Positions 19,711 to 29,487 of a stretch of 64,000 nt of DNA are shown here, piece after piece. The DNA lies in contig NC_008825.1 of the NCBI RefSeq assembly GCF_000015725.1, positions 1,116,001 through 1,180,000 of the forward strand, read 5' to 3'. The notes under the pieces are model-generated. The model made no database searches. It was not told the origin of the DNA and saw nothing but the letters and a program-made list of their open reading frames with translations. Numbering within the stretch: the stretch's first letter is position 1; each line of letters begins with the position of its first letter. This stretch comes from Methylibium petroleiphilum PM1 (lineage in GTDB: Bacteria; Pseudomonadota; Gammaproteobacteria; Burkholderiales; Burkholderiaceae_C). Made by a program: the position numbers and the translations under genes.

Positions 19711-19746
19711 GCCGACCGTCCCATGCCGACCGTCCCATGCCGACCG
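19711..19746. repeat. 14-bp tandem repeat upstream of the beta-propeller gene
   Basis: GCCGACCGTCCCAT occurs twice in tandem (19711-19724 and 19725-19738), followed by an 8-bp partial third copy. It lies 25 bp upstream of the start codon at 19685, within the leader between the EpsL-like gene and this gene. Confidence 0.8.
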
Positions 19747-19859
19747 GAGTGCAGAGTGCGAATACCCGGATAGCGACCGGCATTCGCCGAGGATCGACCC
19801 AAAGTCGGCGTAGGTGCCTGCGTCTGCGCCGCGGCAAGGACTCAGAGGCCTGCAGTGAA

Positions 19860-21116
19860 TCAGCGAAGCACGACCTGAGCGCCGCACATGGCGACCGTGG
19901 CGCTGTACGGGTAGGTCAGAATGGTGCCGGACGTGTTGCGTTCTTCACGGCTCACCTTGCAGGACAACTCCGCAATCCGGGTCGGTTTGTACGTGATGCC
20001 AAGGCCGAAGAGGTGCGTGCGATCGCTCTCGTCGACGTTGATGCCGCCTGTGTTCACGAGCGAGCGTCTTGCATAGCGACCGTCGGCGTCGAGGGCGATC
20101 TTCGAAGTGATGTCCCAGATCGCACCGATTTGGAGTGCCGTGGTCAACCGGCTCGTGTCACCGACCGCTTGGCCATTGTTCGTGCCGAACGACAGGAACG
20201 AAGATTCGAAGCCGGTATCCCGACTCAGCCGCGTATCGAAACGCAGTTTGCCCGTGGGTTGCCATTCCCACCGAATGCTGCCAGTGGTACCGGAAAAGTC
20301 GCGACTCGTCTGTGCGTCGTTCTCCTGCTTGCCGAAGCTGACGCGGGCATTCAGGATGCTAGCGCCGGAGGGGATCCATCGAGCCGTCAAATCCAGGTCG
20401 CGCCGCTTGTACTTGTCTTCGTCGAAGACACCAGGCGAAACGAGTACGCCTTGGGGATACTTGCCCTCGGTATAACGAACGCCTGCTCCCAGGCGGAGCG
20501 CACCGCTGACGCGATAGAGCAGGCCGGCGCGAACCGAATCCGACGTGTTCTCTTGAGCCGTAAACGCCGAAGCGCTGTAATCGAGCGAGCGGTGAACATA
20601 CTCACTTTCGAGCGCCAGGATCGCCTCGCCGCCGTACTGAGCACGCGCGAGAAACTCCCGCGCTGTTTCCAGGTTCCGTTCGGTCACGACCGCAGCGTCC
20701 AGATTTTGTTGCGAACGCGCGCGCGTCATGCCGTAGCGCAACGTACCGGACAGGCGATCCAACGCCGACCAATCCATTCCGGCATTGAGGTCGTAGCCGG
20801 TGTTGCTGAGCGCGTCCAGATCTCGGAACTCCGTCCGTCGCACCGTCGCATCAGCGAAAAAACGTTGGCGGCCGAACGGCTTGTCAATGCCTGCCAGCAC
20901 AAAGGCGCTTGTATATGAGTCGCTCTGATCCTGCGGACTACCCTCCGGCGCACGGAATACGTTGGAGTCGTGTCCGGCGGAGAGGCCGGCACCGAAATAC
21001 AGCGGGCTGCGTTCAGCAAACGCGCCGGTTGCAAGGCACAGCGTCAGTGCGGCAACGAGCGCCGTGCGGCGTGTCTGTGAAGGAGGGGGGAGCACGTGGA
21101 GCGATGAAGCAAGCAT
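19860..21116 (-). CDS. EpsL-like outer-membrane beta-barrel protein of EPS operon
   Basis: This 418-residue protein has a signal peptide (TRRTALVAALTLCLATGAFA, cleaved before ERSPLYFG) and alternating amphipathic strands typical of a beta-barrel, ending with aromatic/hydrophobic strand AMCGAQVVLR. It resembles the EpsL family found in methanolan-type EPS operons, where it is thought to act in the outer membrane during assembly or export. The ATG at 21116 was chosen because the signal peptide then sits at the N-terminus; a longer frame upstream to 21284 has no such feature. Confidence 0.82.
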   Translation of the reverse strand: MLASSLHVLPPPSQTRRTALVAALTLCLATGAFAERSPLYFGAGLSAGHDSNVFRAPEGSPQDQSDSYTSAFVLAGIDKPFGRQRFFADATVRRTEFRDLDALSNTGYDLNAGMDWSALDRLSGTLRYGMTRARSQQNLDAAVVTERNLETAREFLARAQYGGEAILALESEYVHRSLDYSASAFTAQENTSDSVRAGLLYRVSGALRLGAGVRYTEGKYPQGVLVSPGVFDEDKYKRRDLDLTARWIPSGASILNARVSFGKQENDAQTSRDFSGTTGSIRWEWQPTGKLRFDTRLSRDTGFESSFLSFGTNNGQAVGDTSRLTTALQIGAIWDITSKIALDADGRYARRSLVNTGGINVDESDRTHLFGLGITYKPTRIAELSCKVSREERNTSGTILTYPYSATVAMCGAQVVLR

Positions 21117-21300
21117 GTCGGTTGTTCTCCGGTAACGTGGCAGATTCGGGCAGATCGGACACCGGGGTTTGGCAGCCGCGCGGGGACTAGCGTGAGCGTA
21201 ACGAGACCATTCTGCTTTATCGCCTTCCGACAGGGAATCTAGGTCGGGGCGCTTGGCCATCGGATCGTCATGCAGGGGCCTCACGGGCAGACGCAGCCGG

Positions 21301-22695
21301 TCAGTACGCGTTCCTGTCGAAGAACATCATGCGGACCGTCCGGATGATGATCTGCAGATCAAGAGCGAGCGACCAATTGCGTAGATACTCCAAATCGTAT
21401 TCGACACGAGCTTGCATTTTTTCGACCGTGTCCGTTTCGCCACGGAAGCCGTTGACTTGGGCCCAACCCGTGATGCCGGGTTTGACCTTGTGCCGAACCA
21501 TATAGGCCTTTATCAACTCGCGATACATCTGATTGTGGGCGACCGCGTGCGGGCGCGGACCAACGATGCTCATGCGGCCCTGGAGGACATTGAAGAACTG
21601 CGGTAGCTCGTCCAACGAAGTGCGTCGGATGAAGGCACCGAACTTCGTGATCCGGCTGTCGCCCTTGGTGGCCTGCTTGATGACCGCACCGTTGTCTTGA
21701 GTGGTCATTGAGCGAAACTTGTACACGGTGATCTCGTCACCGTCGAGACCGTTGCGCTTCTGCCGAAAGATGATCGGGCCCGGCGAACTGAGCTTGACGC
21801 CGATGGCGACGGCGATCAGGACTGGCGAGATCAACACCAGAATGATCGACGCGATCACCATGTCACTCACTCGCTTGACCAGATCGTTAGTGCCAGTGAA
21901 GGGCGTCTCGCAAATGCCGACGACTGGGACCCCGTTGACGTCCTCGAATCGCCCTTGAATGATGCTGATGCCGAAGACGTCCGGCACGAAGTAGAGCGAG
22001 GCCGTCGTCCCCTGCACCGATTCGAGAAGTTCGACGATGCGAGGCTGTGAGCCCAGCGGCAACGTGATGTAGACCTCGCGGATGCCGTGGGTCGAAACAT
22101 ACGACGCCACGTCGGCCAGTCCGCCCAGACGTTTGGCCATTCCGTCGACATGCACGCGCTCGTCTGTTCGGTCGTCGAAGTAGCCGACGAAATCGATGCC
22201 GGCGTCGCCGCCCGTGGTGAGGGCTCGAGCGACCTTGACGCCGAGCGGGCTTGCGCCGACCACCACTGCAGTACGTCGAGCTTCGGGCAGTGCGGAGCGG
22301 CGCCGGATGACGACCTTGCCGATCCAGACGGCGACCCACTGCAAGACGGGGACGAGCAGGGCCCAGCTGATCAGGACGTCGCGGCTGAAGAACTGCAAGC
22401 TACGTGTTGCATACCCGCACAATGCCAAGATGGCCAGCAAGACGAGCCAGGACGACACGATGTCGATGCCGGCCGCGACCATGTTGTCTCGGAACCTATT
22501 GCGCCCCGGGAACGTGAGCACGAAGACGAGCAGGCACAGCGTAAGCGACGCACGAAGGATAGGATCATCGAACCAATGGCTGACCGCGACATAGGTCACC
22601 ACCGATACCGTCGGCTCGAGAAACGCGGCAACCAGCGAGGTCACCGACTGCGGCGCGCTGTAGAACGTTCTCTTGTAGCTGCGGTCTTCGAACAT
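21301..22695 (-). CDS. Undecaprenyl-phosphate glucose (hexose) phosphotransferase, WcaJ/EpsB-like
   Basis: This 464-residue initiating polyprenyl-phosphate sugar-1-phosphate transferase starts the EPS repeat unit. The N-terminal half has transmembrane helices (LVAAFLEPTVSVVTYVAVSH onward) and a nucleotide-binding-like domain (AVVVGASPLGVKVARAL). The C-terminal catalytic domain (~190 residues) contains VYKFRSMTTQD, FIRRTSLDELPQFFNVLQG, MSIVGPRPHAVAHN and KPGITGWAQVNGFRGETDT. It is the first gene of the leftward EPS operon and starts divergently from ubiJ. The sugar is probably glucose by family, not proven. Confidence 0.93.
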   Translation of the reverse strand: MFEDRSYKRTFYSAPQSVTSLVAAFLEPTVSVVTYVAVSHWFDDPILRASLTLCLLVFVLTFPGRNRFRDNMVAAGIDIVSSWLVLLAILALCGYATRSLQFFSRDVLISWALLVPVLQWVAVWIGKVVIRRRSALPEARRTAVVVGASPLGVKVARALTTGGDAGIDFVGYFDDRTDERVHVDGMAKRLGGLADVASYVSTHGIREVYITLPLGSQPRIVELLESVQGTTASLYFVPDVFGISIIQGRFEDVNGVPVVGICETPFTGTNDLVKRVSDMVIASIILVLISPVLIAVAIGVKLSSPGPIIFRQKRNGLDGDEITVYKFRSMTTQDNGAVIKQATKGDSRITKFGAFIRRTSLDELPQFFNVLQGRMSIVGPRPHAVAHNQMYRELIKAYMVRHKVKPGITGWAQVNGFRGETDTVEKMQARVEYDLEYLRNWSLALDLQIIIRTVRMMFFDRNAY

Positions 22696-22903
22696 GCGTG
22701 TTGGTCAGAGCTATCGCTTGGGGCATCGCCACCGATCGCCAACTTTTCGCTTCGCGGCGAAGCGGCGGTTTGCCTGGCGGCTGGTGCGATCGACGAAATC
22801 CGCGCTACCTTGGCCTCGTCTCAGGGAATTCTCGCGCAAGTCCCGAGGGCGTCAGGCCCCTATACCCGGGGGCGCGATGCGGGCGCTTGCCTACAATTCG
22901 CAA

Positions 22904-23467
22904 ATGCTTCACGCTTTCGACTCGCCGTTGCTCGGCGCCGCCGCGGCGTCGCTCGGGCCCGCCCTGGCCGAGCGGCTCACGCTGTGGCTCAACCATCTTC
23001 TGGCTTCCGAGCCTGCGGCGGCTGAGCGTCTGGTCCGGCACGCTGGCCGGTGTGTGACCTTGCGAGCCGATGCCTTGCCGTCCTGGTTGCCGCGATCGCC
23101 GGTGCTGAGGTTCCGCGTGACGCCCGCCGGCATGCTGGAATGGGCACCGGAAGAGGGCGGCCTCGAAACGAACGACGACCTGCAGATGAGCTTCGAGGCG
23201 TCGAGCCCGGGCCAGGCGGCGCTGGACTGGTTGAACGGGCGCCGGCCGAGCGTGACGATCCAAGGTGATGCGACCTTCGCCGCTGACTTGCACTGGGTGG
23301 TCGAGAACCTGCGGTGGGATGTGCAAGCTGATCTCTCCCAGCTGTTCGGTCCGGTGATTGCCGAGGGGCTGGTACGTGCAGGGCAGGGCATCGCCGCCGC
23401 GTTGCGGGGCGCCACCCAGGCGGCTGCCAGGCTCGTCGCCGGCGCGAACGGATCGCCGTCGCGATGA
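22904..23467 (+). CDS. ubiJ: Ubiquinone biosynthesis accessory factor UbiJ
   Basis: This 187-residue protein has an SCP2-like lipid-binding fold, a component of the soluble Ubi complex that organises late ubiquinone biosynthesis with UbiK. The SCP2 signature lies in the middle ([20 protein letters not shown]) and the C-terminal part is helical ([20 protein letters not shown]). It overlaps ubiB by 4 bp, the usual arrangement. I chose the ATG at 22904 ([11 protein letters not shown]); an in-frame ATG at 22877 is possible. A TACAAT -10-like box lies at 22892-22897, only 6 nt before the start. Confidence 0.85.
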   Translation: MLHAFDSPLLGAAAASLGPALAERLTLWLNHLLASEPAAAERLVRHAGRCVTLRADALPSWLPRSPVLRFRVTPAGMLEWAPEEGGLETNDDLQMSFEASSPGQAALDWLNGRRPSVTIQGDATFAADLHWVVENLRWDVQADLSQLFGPVIAEGLVRAGQGIAAALRGATQAAARLVAGANGSPSR

Positions 23468-25041
23468 GGGATCTCGCGCGCCTGGTCTACATCGTTTTCA
23501 TCGTCCTCCGGTACGGGCTCGACGAACTGGCGCTGTCGAGTTTCCGCCAGCGCTGGGTGCGTGGGCTGGCCCGGCTGGTCGGCGTGGGGCGGCGCCTCGA
23601 TGCGCCGCGCGGTGCGCGCCTGCGCATGGCCCTGGAGCGACTCGGCCCGATCTTCGTCAAGTTCGGGCAGGTCCTGTCGACCCGGCGCGATCTGCTTCCG
23701 GTCGACGTGGCCGACGAACTGGCCAAGCTCCAGGACGACGTGCCACCGTTCCCCGCCGAACAGGCGGTGGCGTTGGTGGAGGCGGCTTTCGGTCGACCGC
23801 TGGACCAGCTGTTCGCCAGCTTCGAGCACGAGCCGGTCGCCAGCGCGTCGATCGCGCAGGTGCATTTCGCGGTCCTGAAGAATGGCCGCGAAGTGGCTGT
23901 CAAGGTCCTGCGCCCTGGCGTGCTGCAGATCATCGACTCGGATCTGGCGCTGCTGCGTGTCCTGGCCGGCTGGGCCGACCGCTACTCGGCCGACGGCAAG
24001 CGGCTGAAGCCGCGCGAGGTGGTGGCGGAGTTCGACAAGTATCTGCACGACGAGCTGGACCTGGTGCGCGAGGCCGCCAATGCCACTCAGCTGCGCCGCA
24101 ACATGGAGGGACTGGATCTCGTGCTGGTGCCCGAGATGATCTGGGACCTCTGCACGCCCGGCGTGATGGTCATGGAGCGCATGACGGGCGTGCCGATCAG
24201 CCAGGTGGCGCGGCTGCGAGAGGCGGGTATCGATTTCCAGAAGCTCGCGCGCGACGGCGTGACGATCTTCTTCACGCAGGTCTTCCGTGACGGCTTCTTC
24301 CATGCCGACATGCACCCGGGCAACATCCAGGTCAGCGTGGCGCCGCAGACCTTCGGGCGCTATGTCGCGCTCGACTTCGGGATCATCGGCACGCTCACGG
24401 AGTCCGACAAGGACTACCTTGCGCAGAACTTCATCGCCTTCTTCCGCCGAGACTACAAGCGGGTGGCCGAGCTGCATCTCGAGTCGGGCTGGGTGCCGGC
24501 CGGGACCCGCATCGACGAACTCGAGGGCGCGATCCGCGCTTGCTGTGAACCCTATTTCGACCGCCCGCTGAAGGAAATCTCGCTCGGCCAGGTGCTTTTG
24601 CGGCTGTTTCAGACCTCGCGGCGCTTCAACGTCGAGATCCAGCCGCAGCTGGTGCTGCTCCAGAAGACCTTGCTCAATGTGGAGGGCCTGGGGCGCCAGC
24701 TCGATCCCGAACTCGACCTGTGGAGCACCGCCAAGCCCTTCCTCGAGCGTTGGATGCATGAGCAGATCGGCTGGCGCGGCCTGATCGAGCGTCTCAAGGA
24801 CGAAGCGCCGCGCTACGCGAAGATGCTGCCCGAGTTGCCGCGGCTCCTGCACGACGCGCTCGAGGCGCAGGCCAGGGCGCGCCCGGCGGCCCACGGCGAC
24901 GGCCCGTCCGACGCCCTGCTCGCCGCGCTGCTGGCCGAGCAGCGGCGCACCAACCGCCTGCTGCAAGCGGTGCTCTGCACCGGCGTCGGCTTCCTGATGG
25001 GCCTGTTGGTGGTGCAGATCTGGCAGCGCTGGCCCGGTTGA
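23464..25041 (+). CDS. ubiB: Ubiquinone biosynthesis kinase-like protein UbiB
   Basis: This 525-residue membrane-linked atypical kinase/ATPase of the ABC1/ADCK family is required for ubiquinone synthesis. Diagnostic features are the KxGQ motif (KFGQ, residues 66-69), the Ala-rich loop replacing the Gly-rich loop (ASASIAQ, 126-132), the ATP-binding lysine in VAVKVLRPG (about 147), HADMHPGN and the DFG in ALDFGIIG. The last ~25 residues form a membrane helix. It is coupled to ubiJ by ATGA. Confidence 0.96.
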   Translation: MRDLARLVYIVFIVLRYGLDELALSSFRQRWVRGLARLVGVGRRLDAPRGARLRMALERLGPIFVKFGQVLSTRRDLLPVDVADELAKLQDDVPPFPAEQAVALVEAAFGRPLDQLFASFEHEPVASASIAQVHFAVLKNGREVAVKVLRPGVLQIIDSDLALLRVLAGWADRYSADGKRLKPREVVAEFDKYLHDELDLVREAANATQLRRNMEGLDLVLVPEMIWDLCTPGVMVMERMTGVPISQVARLREAGIDFQKLARDGVTIFFTQVFRDGFFHADMHPGNIQVSVAPQTFGRYVALDFGIIGTLTESDKDYLAQNFIAFFRRDYKRVAELHLESGWVPAGTRIDELEGAIRACCEPYFDRPLKEISLGQVLLRLFQTSRRFNVEIQPQLVLLQKTLLNVEGLGRQLDPELDLWSTAKPFLERWMHEQIGWRGLIERLKDEAPRYAKMLPELPRLLHDALEAQARARPAAHGDGPSDALLAALLAEQRRTNRLLQAVLCTGVGFLMGLLVVQIWQRWPG

Positions 25042-25136
25042 TGCGGTGCAGCGCTCGAGGCGCGCATGGTCCGCGGAGCCGGCGCCGCGCGGGGCCGCAC
25101 CCTTACAATTCCGGTTTTCGAATCAAGGGTTTGGTC

Positions 25137-25523
25137 ATGCCGATCTACGCCTATCGCTGCGAGTCCTGCGGCCATGCGCAGGACGTGCTTCAGAAGATCT
25201 CCGATCCGTTGCTCACGGTCTGTCCTTCCTGTGGCGCCAGCGCGTTCAAGAAGCAGCTCACCGCTGCCGGGTTCCAGCTCAAGGGCTCGGGGTGGTACGT
25301 CACCGACTTCCGCAATGGCGCCCAGCCCGCGGCTGCGACGGCCAAGGCGCCCAAGACGGATGGTGTCGCCACCGCCACGCCAACTGCTGCACCGGCTGCC
25401 GACAGCAGCGGTGGAGGCGCCGGCGGCAACAGTTCGGGCGGCGATGCGGGTGGCGGCGCCACCCCGGCCTCCACGACATCGGCGGCCGCGGGCGGCTGCG
25501 GCTCGTCCTGTGCCTGCCACTGA
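25137..25523 (+). CDS. FmdB-family zinc-ribbon protein
   Basis: This 128-residue protein begins with the FmdB zinc ribbon, residues 1-42: MPIYAYRCESCGHAQDV, then CPSCG; two CxxC pairs bind zinc. A flexible Ala/Gly/Ser-rich tail follows and ends in a Cys-rich motif (GGCGSSCACH), a common form in betaproteobacteria. Family function is poorly defined (a putative regulatory protein). I chose the ATG at 25137; a TACAAT -10-like element lies at 25104-25109. It precedes the DUF502 gene and aspS, a conserved order. Confidence 0.88.
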   Translation: MPIYAYRCESCGHAQDVLQKISDPLLTVCPSCGASAFKKQLTAAGFQLKGSGWYVTDFRNGAQPAAATAKAPKTDGVATATPTAAPAADSSGGGAGGNSSGGDAGGGATPASTTSAAAGGCGSSCACH

Positions 25524-25566
25524 ACTGCCCAGGCGCGCCGCGTTCCGCCCTGTCCGAAAGCCCTGA

Positions 25567-26217
25567 TTGAAAAAGTACCTGATCGCCGGCCTGCTGGTCT
25601 GGCTGCCGCTGGCCATCACCATCTGGGTCCTGCATTCGGTGCTCGGCCTGCTCGACGGCGTGTTCGCCTGGCTGCTCAGCGCTTCGCAGGCGCTGCTGCC
25701 GGCGGCCGCGCATTCGCCGCTCGAGATGCTCAAGCAGATCCCCGGCCTGGGCGTGATCGTCATGTTGGTCGGCCTGCTGCTGACCGGCATGTTCGCGACC
25801 AACATCGTCGGCCAGTGGTGGCTTCGCCAGGGTAGCCGCGTGCTCCAACAGATCCCGATCGTCAAGTCGATCTACAGCTCGGTGAAGCAGGTCTCGGATA
25901 CGCTGTTTTCGAGCAGCGGCAACGCCTTCCGCGAGGCGGTGCTGGTGCAGTACCCGCGCCAGGGCTCGTGGACCATCGCCTTCGTCACCGGCCGGCCGGG
26001 CGGCGAGGCGGGCGAGCACCTGAGCGGCGACTATCTCAGCCTCTATGTCCCCACCACGCCCAACCCGACCTCTGGCTTCTTCCTCATGGTGCCGCGCGCC
26101 GATGTCGTCGCGCTCGCGATGAGCGTCGACGAGGCGCTGAAGTACATCATCTCGATGGGCGTCGTGGCGCCGCCGACGCACCTTCCGGCACAGCCGGTGC
26201 GAAATCTGGCGGGTTGA
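25567..26217 (+). CDS. DUF502 family membrane protein
   Basis: This 216-residue protein has two N-terminal transmembrane segments (YLIAGLLVWLPLAITIWVLH and GVIVMLVGLLLTGMFATNIV) and a soluble C-terminal domain containing the DUF502 motif IPIVKSIYSSVKQV and SGDYLSLYVPTTPNPTSGFF. The start is TTG at 25567, just after fmdB. It is the usual aspS neighbour in Burkholderiales. Molecular function is unknown. Confidence 0.9.
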   Translation: MKKYLIAGLLVWLPLAITIWVLHSVLGLLDGVFAWLLSASQALLPAAAHSPLEMLKQIPGLGVIVMLVGLLLTGMFATNIVGQWWLRQGSRVLQQIPIVKSIYSSVKQVSDTLFSSSGNAFREAVLVQYPRQGSWTIAFVTGRPGGEAGEHLSGDYLSLYVPTTPNPTSGFFLMVPRADVVALAMSVDEALKYIISMGVVAPPTHLPAQPVRNLAG

Positions 26218-26324
26218 ACGCCGCGGCCCGCGTTCAACCCTGAGGGCTTGCGAGACAGCCTGCCAGCGCCCAACATTGCGCCGCCACGGCGGCCTTCGAT
26301 TCCAGAGTTCCGGAGCCTTTTTCC

Positions 26325-28124
26325 ATGCGTACCACCTACTGCGGCCTCGTCAGCGAAATGCTGCTCGGCCAGACCGTGACCCTGATGGGCTGGGCCCACC
26401 GCCGCCGCGACCATGGCGGCGTGATCTTCATCGACCTGCGCGACCGAGAGGGCCTGGTGCAGGTCGTCTGCGACCCCGACCGTGCCGAGATGTTCAAGGC
26501 CGCCGAAGGCGTGCGCAACGAGTTCTGCCTGAAGATCGTCGGCAAGGTCCGCGCTCGGCCGGCCGGCACCGAGAACGCCAACCTCGTGAGCGGCAAGGTC
26601 GAACTGCTGTGCCATGAGCTCGAGGTGCTGAACCCGAGCGTCACGCCGCCGTTCCAGCTCGACGACGACAACCTCAGTGAAACCACGCGTCTCACGCACC
26701 GCGTGCTCGACCTGCGCCGCCCGGCGATGCAGAAGAACCTGATCCTGCGCTACCGGGTCGCGATGGAGGTGCGCAAGTTCCTCGATGCCAACGGCTTCAT
26801 CGACATCGAGACGCCGATGCTGACCAAGAGCACGCCCGAGGGCGCGCGCGACTACCTCGTGCCGAGCCGCGTCAACGAGGGCATGTTCTTCGCGCTGCCG
26901 CAGTCGCCGCAGCTGTTCAAGCAGCTGCTGATGGTGTCCGGCTTCGACCGCTACTACCAGATCACCAAGTGCTTCCGCGACGAGGACCTGCGCGCAGACC
27001 GCCAGCCCGAGTTCACACAGATCGACATCGAGACCTCGTTCCTCGACGAGGAAGAGATCCGCGGCATGTTCGAAGGCATGATCCGCACGGTGTTCCGGGC
27101 GGTGATGAACGTGGAGCTGCCCGGCTACCCGGTCATGAAGTACGCCGAGGCGATGCACCGCTTCGGCTCCGACAAGCCGGACCTGCGCGTGAAGATGGAG
27201 TTCACCGAGCTCACCGAGGTGATGAAGGACGTGGACTTCAAGGTGTTCTCGGCCCCCGCCCAGGCCAAGGGTGGCCGCGTGGTCGCGCTGCGCGTGCCTG
27301 GCGGCGGCGAGATGAGCCGCAGCGAGATCGACGGCTACACCGAGTTCGTCAAGATCTACGGGGCCAAGGGCCTGGCCTGGATCAAGGTCAACGACGCGAG
27401 CAAGGGCCGCGAGGGCCTGCAGAGCCCGATCGTCAAGAACCTGCACGACGCGGCGATCGCCGAGATCATCGCGCGCAGCGGCGCGCGCAACGGCGACCTG
27501 CTGTTCTTCGGGGCCGACAAGGCCAAGGTCGTCAACGACGCCATCGGCGCGCTGCGCGTCAAGATCGGCCACAGCGACTTCGGCAAGTCGGGTGGCCTGT
27601 TCGAGGACAAGTGGGCGCCGCTGTGGGTGGTCGATTTCCCGATGTTCGAGCACGACGAGGAGGGCGATCGCTGGGCCGCGGTGCACAACCCGTTCACGGC
27701 GCCGAAGGACGGCCACGAGGACCTGATGGACACCGATCCCGGGAAGTGCATCGCCAAGGCCTACGACATGGTGCTCAACGGCTGGGAGCTCGGTGGTGGT
27801 TCGGTGCGGATCCACCGCGCCGAGGTGCAGAGCAAGGTGTTCAGCGCACTCAAGATCGGCCCCGACGAGGCCCAGCTCAAGTTCGGCTTCCTGCTCGACG
27901 CGCTGCAGTACGGCGCACCCCCGCACGGCGGCCTCGCCTTCGGGCTCGATCGTCTGGTCACGCTGATGACCAAGGCCGATTCGATCCGCGACGTGATCGC
28001 CTTTCCGAAGACCCAGCGCGCCCAGGATCTGCTGACGCACGCGCCGAGCCCGGTCGACGAGAAGCAGCTGCGCGAGCTGCACATCCGGCTGCGCAACCCA
28101 GCGGCAGGCCAGAGCGGCGTCTGA
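26325..28124 (+). CDS. aspS: Aspartyl-tRNA synthetase
   Basis: This 599-residue class II synthetase charges tRNA-Asp with aspartate. In order: an OB-fold anticodon-binding domain (residues ~1-110, with [18 protein letters not shown]), the class II core with motif 2 ([18 protein letters not shown]), the bacterial GAD insertion domain (about 290-420), and motif 3 ([13 protein letters not shown]). Full length for the bacterial type. A strong intrinsic terminator follows at 28149-28174. Confidence 0.98.
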   Translation: MRTTYCGLVSEMLLGQTVTLMGWAHRRRDHGGVIFIDLRDREGLVQVVCDPDRAEMFKAAEGVRNEFCLKIVGKVRARPAGTENANLVSGKVELLCHELEVLNPSVTPPFQLDDDNLSETTRLTHRVLDLRRPAMQKNLILRYRVAMEVRKFLDANGFIDIETPMLTKSTPEGARDYLVPSRVNEGMFFALPQSPQLFKQLLMVSGFDRYYQITKCFRDEDLRADRQPEFTQIDIETSFLDEEEIRGMFEGMIRTVFRAVMNVELPGYPVMKYAEAMHRFGSDKPDLRVKMEFTELTEVMKDVDFKVFSAPAQAKGGRVVALRVPGGGEMSRSEIDGYTEFVKIYGAKGLAWIKVNDASKGREGLQSPIVKNLHDAAIAEIIARSGARNGDLLFFGADKAKVVNDAIGALRVKIGHSDFGKSGGLFEDKWAPLWVVDFPMFEHDEEGDRWAAVHNPFTAPKDGHEDLMDTDPGKCIAKAYDMVLNGWELGGGSVRIHRAEVQSKVFSALKIGPDEAQLKFGFLLDALQYGAPPHGGLAFGLDRLVTLMTKADSIRDVIAFPKTQRAQDLLTHAPSPVDEKQLRELHIRLRNPAAGQSGV

Positions 28125-28148
28125 GCTGGCGGCTTGCCGCACAATCGA

Positions 28149-28174
28149 GGGGCGCCGGTCGGCGCCCCTTTTTT
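28149..28174 (+). terminator. Intrinsic terminator after aspS
   Basis: A perfect 8-bp GC stem (GGGGCGCC / GGCGCCCC) with a GGTC loop is followed by six T residues, a classical Rho-independent terminator. It ends 17 bp before the nudB start. Confidence 0.92.
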
Positions 28175-28191
28175 CGCCCGCCTCCCACGAC

Positions 28192-28674
28192 GTGACGACG
28201 CCATCCCGCCCGTACAAGATCCCCGAATCCGTGCTCGTGGTGATCCACACCCCGGCGCTCGAGGTCCTGCTGATCGAGCGGGCCGACCATCCGGGCTTCT
28301 GGCAGAGCGTCACCGGCTCCAAGGACACCGCTGGCGAGACCCTGCTGGAGACCTGCGTCCGCGAGGTGGCGGAGGAAACCGGCATCGAGGTCGGGTCGCG
28401 CGAGGTGCCTGCGGCCGCGCTGCGCGACTGGCGGCTCTCCAATGTCTATGAGATCTACCCGGTCTGGCGCCACCGCTACGCGCCGGGAGTGACCCACAAC
28501 ACCGAACATGTGTTCGGGCTCACGGTGCCGCGCGACATCGCGATCCGTCTGGCACCGCGCGAGCACCTTCGTCACGTGTGGCTGCCGTACCAGGAGGCGG
28601 CCGACCGCTGCTTCTCCCCTTCGAATGCCGAGGCCGTGCTGCAGCTGCCGCGGCTTTGGCAGGGTGGAGCATGA
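28192..28674 (+). CDS. nudB: Dihydroneopterin triphosphate diphosphatase (Nudix), NudB
   Basis: This 160-residue Nudix hydrolase is the likely enzyme removing pyrophosphate from dihydroneopterin triphosphate, the step after FolE in folate synthesis. The Nudix helix is seen in TGSKDTAGETLLET followed by REVAEETGIEV. The spacing before the helix has one extra residue relative to the textbook box, as seen in betaproteobacterial NudB. The start is GTG at 28192, just after the aspS terminator. Its stop overlaps the next gene start (ATGA). folE lies 2.2 kb downstream on the same strand. Confidence 0.9.
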   Translation: MTTPSRPYKIPESVLVVIHTPALEVLLIERADHPGFWQSVTGSKDTAGETLLETCVREVAEETGIEVGSREVPAAALRDWRLSNVYEIYPVWRHRYAPGVTHNTEHVFGLTVPRDIAIRLAPREHLRHVWLPYQEAADRCFSPSNAEAVLQLPRLWQGGA

Positions 28675-29483
28675 ACCCGCTGCAGTCCTCGGTGCTGCCG
28701 CCGGCCTCGGGCGACGAGCGGCGGCTGCGCGTGGCCACCTACAACATCCACAAGGGGGTGCGTGGCGTCGGCCCGGCCAAGCGGCTGGAGATCCACAACC
28801 TCGGGCTCGCGATCGAGGCGCTGGACGCCGACCTGGTGTGCCTGCAGGAAGTGCGGCGCTTTCACAAGCGCGACGCGCGGCGCTTCGACCGCACGTCGTT
28901 CGGCTGGCCACAGCAGGGGCAGGCCGAGTTCCTGGCGCCGGAAGGCTACGACGTGGCCTACCGCACCAACGCCATCACGCGCCACGGCGAGCACGGCAAT
29001 GCGCTGCTGTCGCGCTGGTCGATCGGTGAGCCGAACCACCACGACGTGTCGGACCATCGCTTCGAGCAGCGCGGGCTGCTGCACGTGCAGGTCAATTGGC
29101 AGGGGCGGGCGGTCGACACCATCGTCGCCCATTTCGGCCTCAGCCACTCGAGCCGCCTGCGGCAGGTGCAGCGTCTCGCAGCCTTCGTGCGGCAGGAGCT
29201 CGATCCCGCCGTGCCGCTGCTCGTGGCCGGCGACTTCAACGACTGGGGCGAACGCCTCGACGGTGCGATGCAGGAGGCCGGTCTCCGGCGCGCCGTGGCG
29301 CCGTCGGCCAAGGGGCTGCAGCGCAGCCTGACGTTTCCGTCGCTGGCGCCGGTGTTCGCGCTGGATCGCGTCTACACCCGCGGCTGGCGTTGCGTGTCGA
29401 CCTTCGTGCCGCGTGGTGCCACGTGGGCCCGCATGTCGGACCATCTGCCGCTGGTGGCCGAGTTCGAGCCGCTGGAGGCGTGA
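28671..29483 (+). CDS. Endonuclease/exonuclease/phosphatase-family protein
   Basis: This 270-residue EEP-fold hydrolase has LRVATYNIHKGVRG at the N-terminus, the metal ligand Glu in DLVCLQEVRRF, AGDFNDWGERL and the C-terminal SDHLPLVAEF. It lies upstream of the cardiolipin synthase ClsB gene, an order common in Burkholderiales, so a role in phospholipid or membrane metabolism is possible. The substrate (nucleic acid, phospholipid or other phosphodiester) is not known. Confidence 0.88.
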   Translation: MNPLQSSVLPPASGDERRLRVATYNIHKGVRGVGPAKRLEIHNLGLAIEALDADLVCLQEVRRFHKRDARRFDRTSFGWPQQGQAEFLAPEGYDVAYRTNAITRHGEHGNALLSRWSIGEPNHHDVSDHRFEQRGLLHVQVNWQGRAVDTIVAHFGLSHSSRLRQVQRLAAFVRQELDPAVPLLVAGDFNDWGERLDGAMQEAGLRRAVAPSAKGLQRSLTFPSLAPVFALDRVYTRGWRCVSTFVPRGATWARMSDHLPLVAEFEPLEA

Positions 29484-29487
29484 GGGC

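Noticed and set aside
22909-24966. A 685-residue minus-strand frame across ubiB
   Set aside because: It is antisense to ubiB, whose motifs are complete; the composition is shadow-like.
26043-28442. A 799-residue minus-strand frame across aspS and nudB
   Set aside because: It is antisense to two well-supported genes and shows no recognisable domain.
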